In this document: piece after piece, positions 15,406 to 16,577 of the stretch
Numbering within the stretch: position 1 is the first letter of the stretch
How the letters are laid out: each line of letters opens with the position of its first letter
From: Scatosoma sp002474405
Lineage (GTDB): Bacteria; Bacillota; Clostridia; Christensenellales; Borkfalkiaceae
Reading direction: 5' to 3'
Assembly (NCBI GenBank): GCA_937892545.1
Contig: CALAFO010000030.1
Span: forward strand, 1-16,577
Length of the DNA stretch: 16,577 nucleotides
Translations under genes and position numbers: made by a program
Notes under the pieces: generated by a model
Database searches by the model: none
What the model was told of the DNA's origin: nothing
What the model saw: only the letters and a program-made list of their open reading frames with translations

Positions 15406-15999
15406 TTACGCAATACGATTGCGAATCAGTCCGACGACTTTTCCAAGAATGGAAACCTCTTCTTGATTGAATACGAAATCGTCAAGAACCTCGTTTTCGG
15501 GGTGAAGGATAATTTTTCCGTTGCGGCGGAACAATCGTTTTACCGTAGCGGATTCGCCCACCAGCGCCACCACGATTTCTCCGTCGGCGGCGGTTTGCTG
15601 TCTGCGTACGATAATTTTATCTCCGTCGCAAATCCCGGCGTTGATCATCGAAGTGCCTTGTACGTGCAGCATAAACAAATCTTCGCCGCGGAATTCGCCG
15701 AGCGGGAAGGAATAATATTCCTCGTAATTCTCGTATGCAAACACGGGCTGCCCGGCGGTAACGGTTCCGAGCAGGGGAATATTCACCGAACCCGATTTGC
15801 CCAGCGTTACGGCGCGTTTTTTATTTTCCGCTTTGTTCAGATAGCCTTTTTCCTGCAGCCGTTCGATATAGCTGTGCACCGTTGCGGTGCTTTTGATGCC
15901 GCAATAAGCCCCAATTTCACGCACGGAGGGCGTATAGCCGTTTTCTTCCGAAAAACGACGGATATAATCCATGACTTTGATGAGTTTGTTTTCGTCCAT
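15406..15999 (-). CDS. lexA: SOS repressor LexA
   Basis: LexA represses SOS genes and self-cleaves when RecA is activated by DNA damage. The 197-residue protein has an N-terminal winged helix (TPSVREIGAYCGIKSTATVHSYI within 23-45). The C-terminal S24 domain contains the cleavage site A82-G83 (TAGQP), nucleophile S117 (GTSM) and general base K154 (ATVKRL). The start at 15999 is preceded on the minus strand by GGGAGG (16006-16011), 6 bases away. Its promoter carries a LexA-like palindrome over the -35, consistent with autorepression. It is the only minus-strand gene in the window. Confidence 0.96.
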   Translation of the reverse strand: MDENKLIKVMDYIRRFSEENGYTPSVREIGAYCGIKSTATVHSYIERLQEKGYLNKAENKKRAVTLGKSGSVNIPLLGTVTAGQPVFAYENYEEYYSFPLGEFRGEDLFMLHVQGTSMINAGICDGDKIIVRRQQTAADGEIVVALVGESATVKRLFRRNGKIILHPENEVLDDFVFNQEEVSILGKVVGLIRNRIA

Positions 16000-16037
16000 A
16001 ATTTGCCTCCCGAACGGAGATTTTTCAGTACATATTT

Positions 16038-16066
16038 ATTATAGCATACTTTTTTTGAAAATGCAA
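16038..16066 (-). promoter_or_regulatory. lexA promoter
   Basis: On the minus strand TTGCAT (16066-16061) and TATAAT (16043-16038) are separated by 17 bases, with TGC before the -10, an extended -10 arrangement. The LexA-like box overlaps the -35. Confidence 0.82.
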
Positions 16067-16077
16067 ACAAATGTTTG
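16064..16077. promoter_or_regulatory. Probable LexA operator in the lexA divergent promoter region
   Basis: CAAACAAATGTTTG is a perfect palindrome in its outer five bases on each side and fits the Gram-positive LexA pattern CGAACnnnnGTTCG, with A for G at the second position on both sides. It overlaps the lexA -35 (16061-16066) and lies 10 bases upstream of the -35 of the divergent gene. Binding is inferred from symmetry, position and family knowledge. Confidence 0.65.
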
Positions 16078-16087
16078 ACGAAATTTC

Positions 16088-16116
16088 TTGATTTTTGTAT
16101 TTTTTTGTGGTATAAT
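16088..16116 (+). promoter_or_regulatory. Promoter of the small cysteine-rich gene
   Basis: TTGATT (16088-16093) and TATAAT (16111-16116) are 17 bases apart, with TGG directly before the -10. Transcription would begin around 16123, upstream of the Shine-Dalgarno at 16140. Confidence 0.75.
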
Positions 16117-16154
16117 GTCGAAAAATGATGAAAAAAAGCGGAGGAATCGGCGAT

Positions 16155-16409
16155 ATGCAGAAAAAACAGACGGATAAAAAGGCGGAAAAAACTTCGGAAA
16201 ACGAAAGTTCCGGGCATACGATAAAATGCGTTTTATACGATCGCGATTGTATCGGTTGTCTGGAATGCGAAACATGCGATCTCGATCCGAACAAAGTGTG
16301 CGATAATTGCGGAAAATGTCTGGATATACAGGACGTTGCATCCATTAAAATCGATAAAATATATACAAGCGAAGCGGATTACGAGGCGGATATAAACAAG
16401 CGCAGCTGA
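16155..16409 (+). CDS. Small cysteine-rich protein of unknown function
   Basis: I do not recognise a named family. The 84-residue product has a charged, Lys/Glu-rich N-terminus (about 1-20). A compact cluster of eight cysteines follows at 25, 32, 35, 38, 41, 49, 52 and 55 (CIGCLECETC, then CDNCGKC), and the C-terminus is acidic. CxxCxxCxxC plus CxxCxxC spacing suggests binding of Zn or an Fe-S cluster. It lacks the CP ending of classical ferredoxin motifs. Start choice: GGAGG (16140-16144) stands 10 bases before ATG 16155. The earlier ATG 16125 would lie almost at the transcription start without a ribosome site. It is divergent from lexA with a LexA-like box between. I recall similar small proteins beside lexA in Clostridia but cannot verify that. 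Confidence 0.75.
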   Translation: MQKKQTDKKAEKTSENESSGHTIKCVLYDRDCIGCLECETCDLDPNKVCDNCGKCLDIQDVASIKIDKIYTSEADYEADINKRS

Positions 16410-16490
16410 CAGGCGCGCGACTTGCCGCGGATTCCGTCATTTTACAGTCATCGCGCTATCATCGCAAATCATCGGGAAAACGGCATAAAG

Positions 16491-16517
16491 AAAAGGAGGC
16501 GGTAACGCCTCCTTTTT
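16491..16517 (+). terminator. Strong intrinsic terminator after the cysteine-rich gene
   Basis: AAAAGGAGGCG (16491-16501) and CGCCTCCTTTT (16506-16516) form an 11-bp perfect stem closed by a GTAA tetraloop and continue into a run of T to 16517. The 81 bases between the gene's stop codon and this hairpin hold nothing I can identify. The 60 bases after it are AT-rich, without a visible gene. Confidence 0.9.
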
Positions 16518-16577
16518 GTAATTTTGGTGAATTATACTATTAAGTGCAACAGGCGAAATAAAAAAAGAAGTTCATAT

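Noticed and set aside
15406..16044. Long plus-strand frame across lexA
   Set aside because: It is the antisense shadow of lexA; the minus-strand protein has all LexA motifs, whereas the plus-strand translation has none.
16516..16539. Promoter with TATACT at 16534 near the right edge
   Set aside because: No -35 at 16-18 bases; the only TTG-like hexamer is 12 bases away and lies in the terminator.

Overview
The window looks like a chromosomal housekeeping and sporulation region of an endospore-forming Firmicute, probably an uncultured Clostridia member with roughly balanced GC. The evidence is a clostridial gene order (ispA-dxs-tlyA-nadK-argR-recN-spoIVB, then M50 protease-scpA-scpB-ytfI-ytfJ-dac-rluB), strong purine-rich Shine-Dalgarno sequences, frequent TTG/GTG starts, sporulation genes and a Gram-positive-type LexA operator. 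Order or family placement is a guess. No mobile element, CRISPR array, tRNA or rRNA is visible.

Region 1 (1-8033) is a tightly packed plus-strand series: farnesyl diphosphate synthase and DXS (isoprenoid precursors), TlyA (rRNA methyltransferase), NAD kinase, ArgR, RecN and the SpoIVB protease. SpoIVB has its own sigma-G-like promoter and a leader hairpin that would cover its Shine-Dalgarno sequence. The series ends in a clear intrinsic terminator, and spo0A, the usual next gene, is not there.

Region 2 (8035-10088) holds a SpoIIM-like membrane protein behind a possible sigma-E promoter and an S11 D-Ala-D-Ala carboxypeptidase, closed by a terminator.

Region 3 (10112-14570) starts at a good extended -10 promoter. 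It carries an M50 site-2-type protease, the condensin partners ScpA and ScpB, a DUF2953/YtfI-like protein, a YtfJ/GerW-like spore protein and a second S11 carboxypeptidase. That last gene is frameshifted. A terminator-like hairpin lies exactly over the start codon of the YtfI-like gene.

Region 4 (14571-16577) has rluB, a convergent terminator, lexA on the minus strand, and a divergent gene for a small eight-cysteine protein. A palindromic LexA-like box lies between the two divergent promoters and overlaps the lexA -35. A strong terminator follows the small gene.

The largest stretches without a gene are 9990-10184 and 16410-16577. The first contains a terminator and a promoter. The second contains a terminator and nothing else I can name. 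I see no wholly new system. The most interesting points are the SD-masking leader of spoIVB, the hairpin over the ytfI start, the broken or recoded dac gene, and the possibly SOS-linked cysteine-rich protein.
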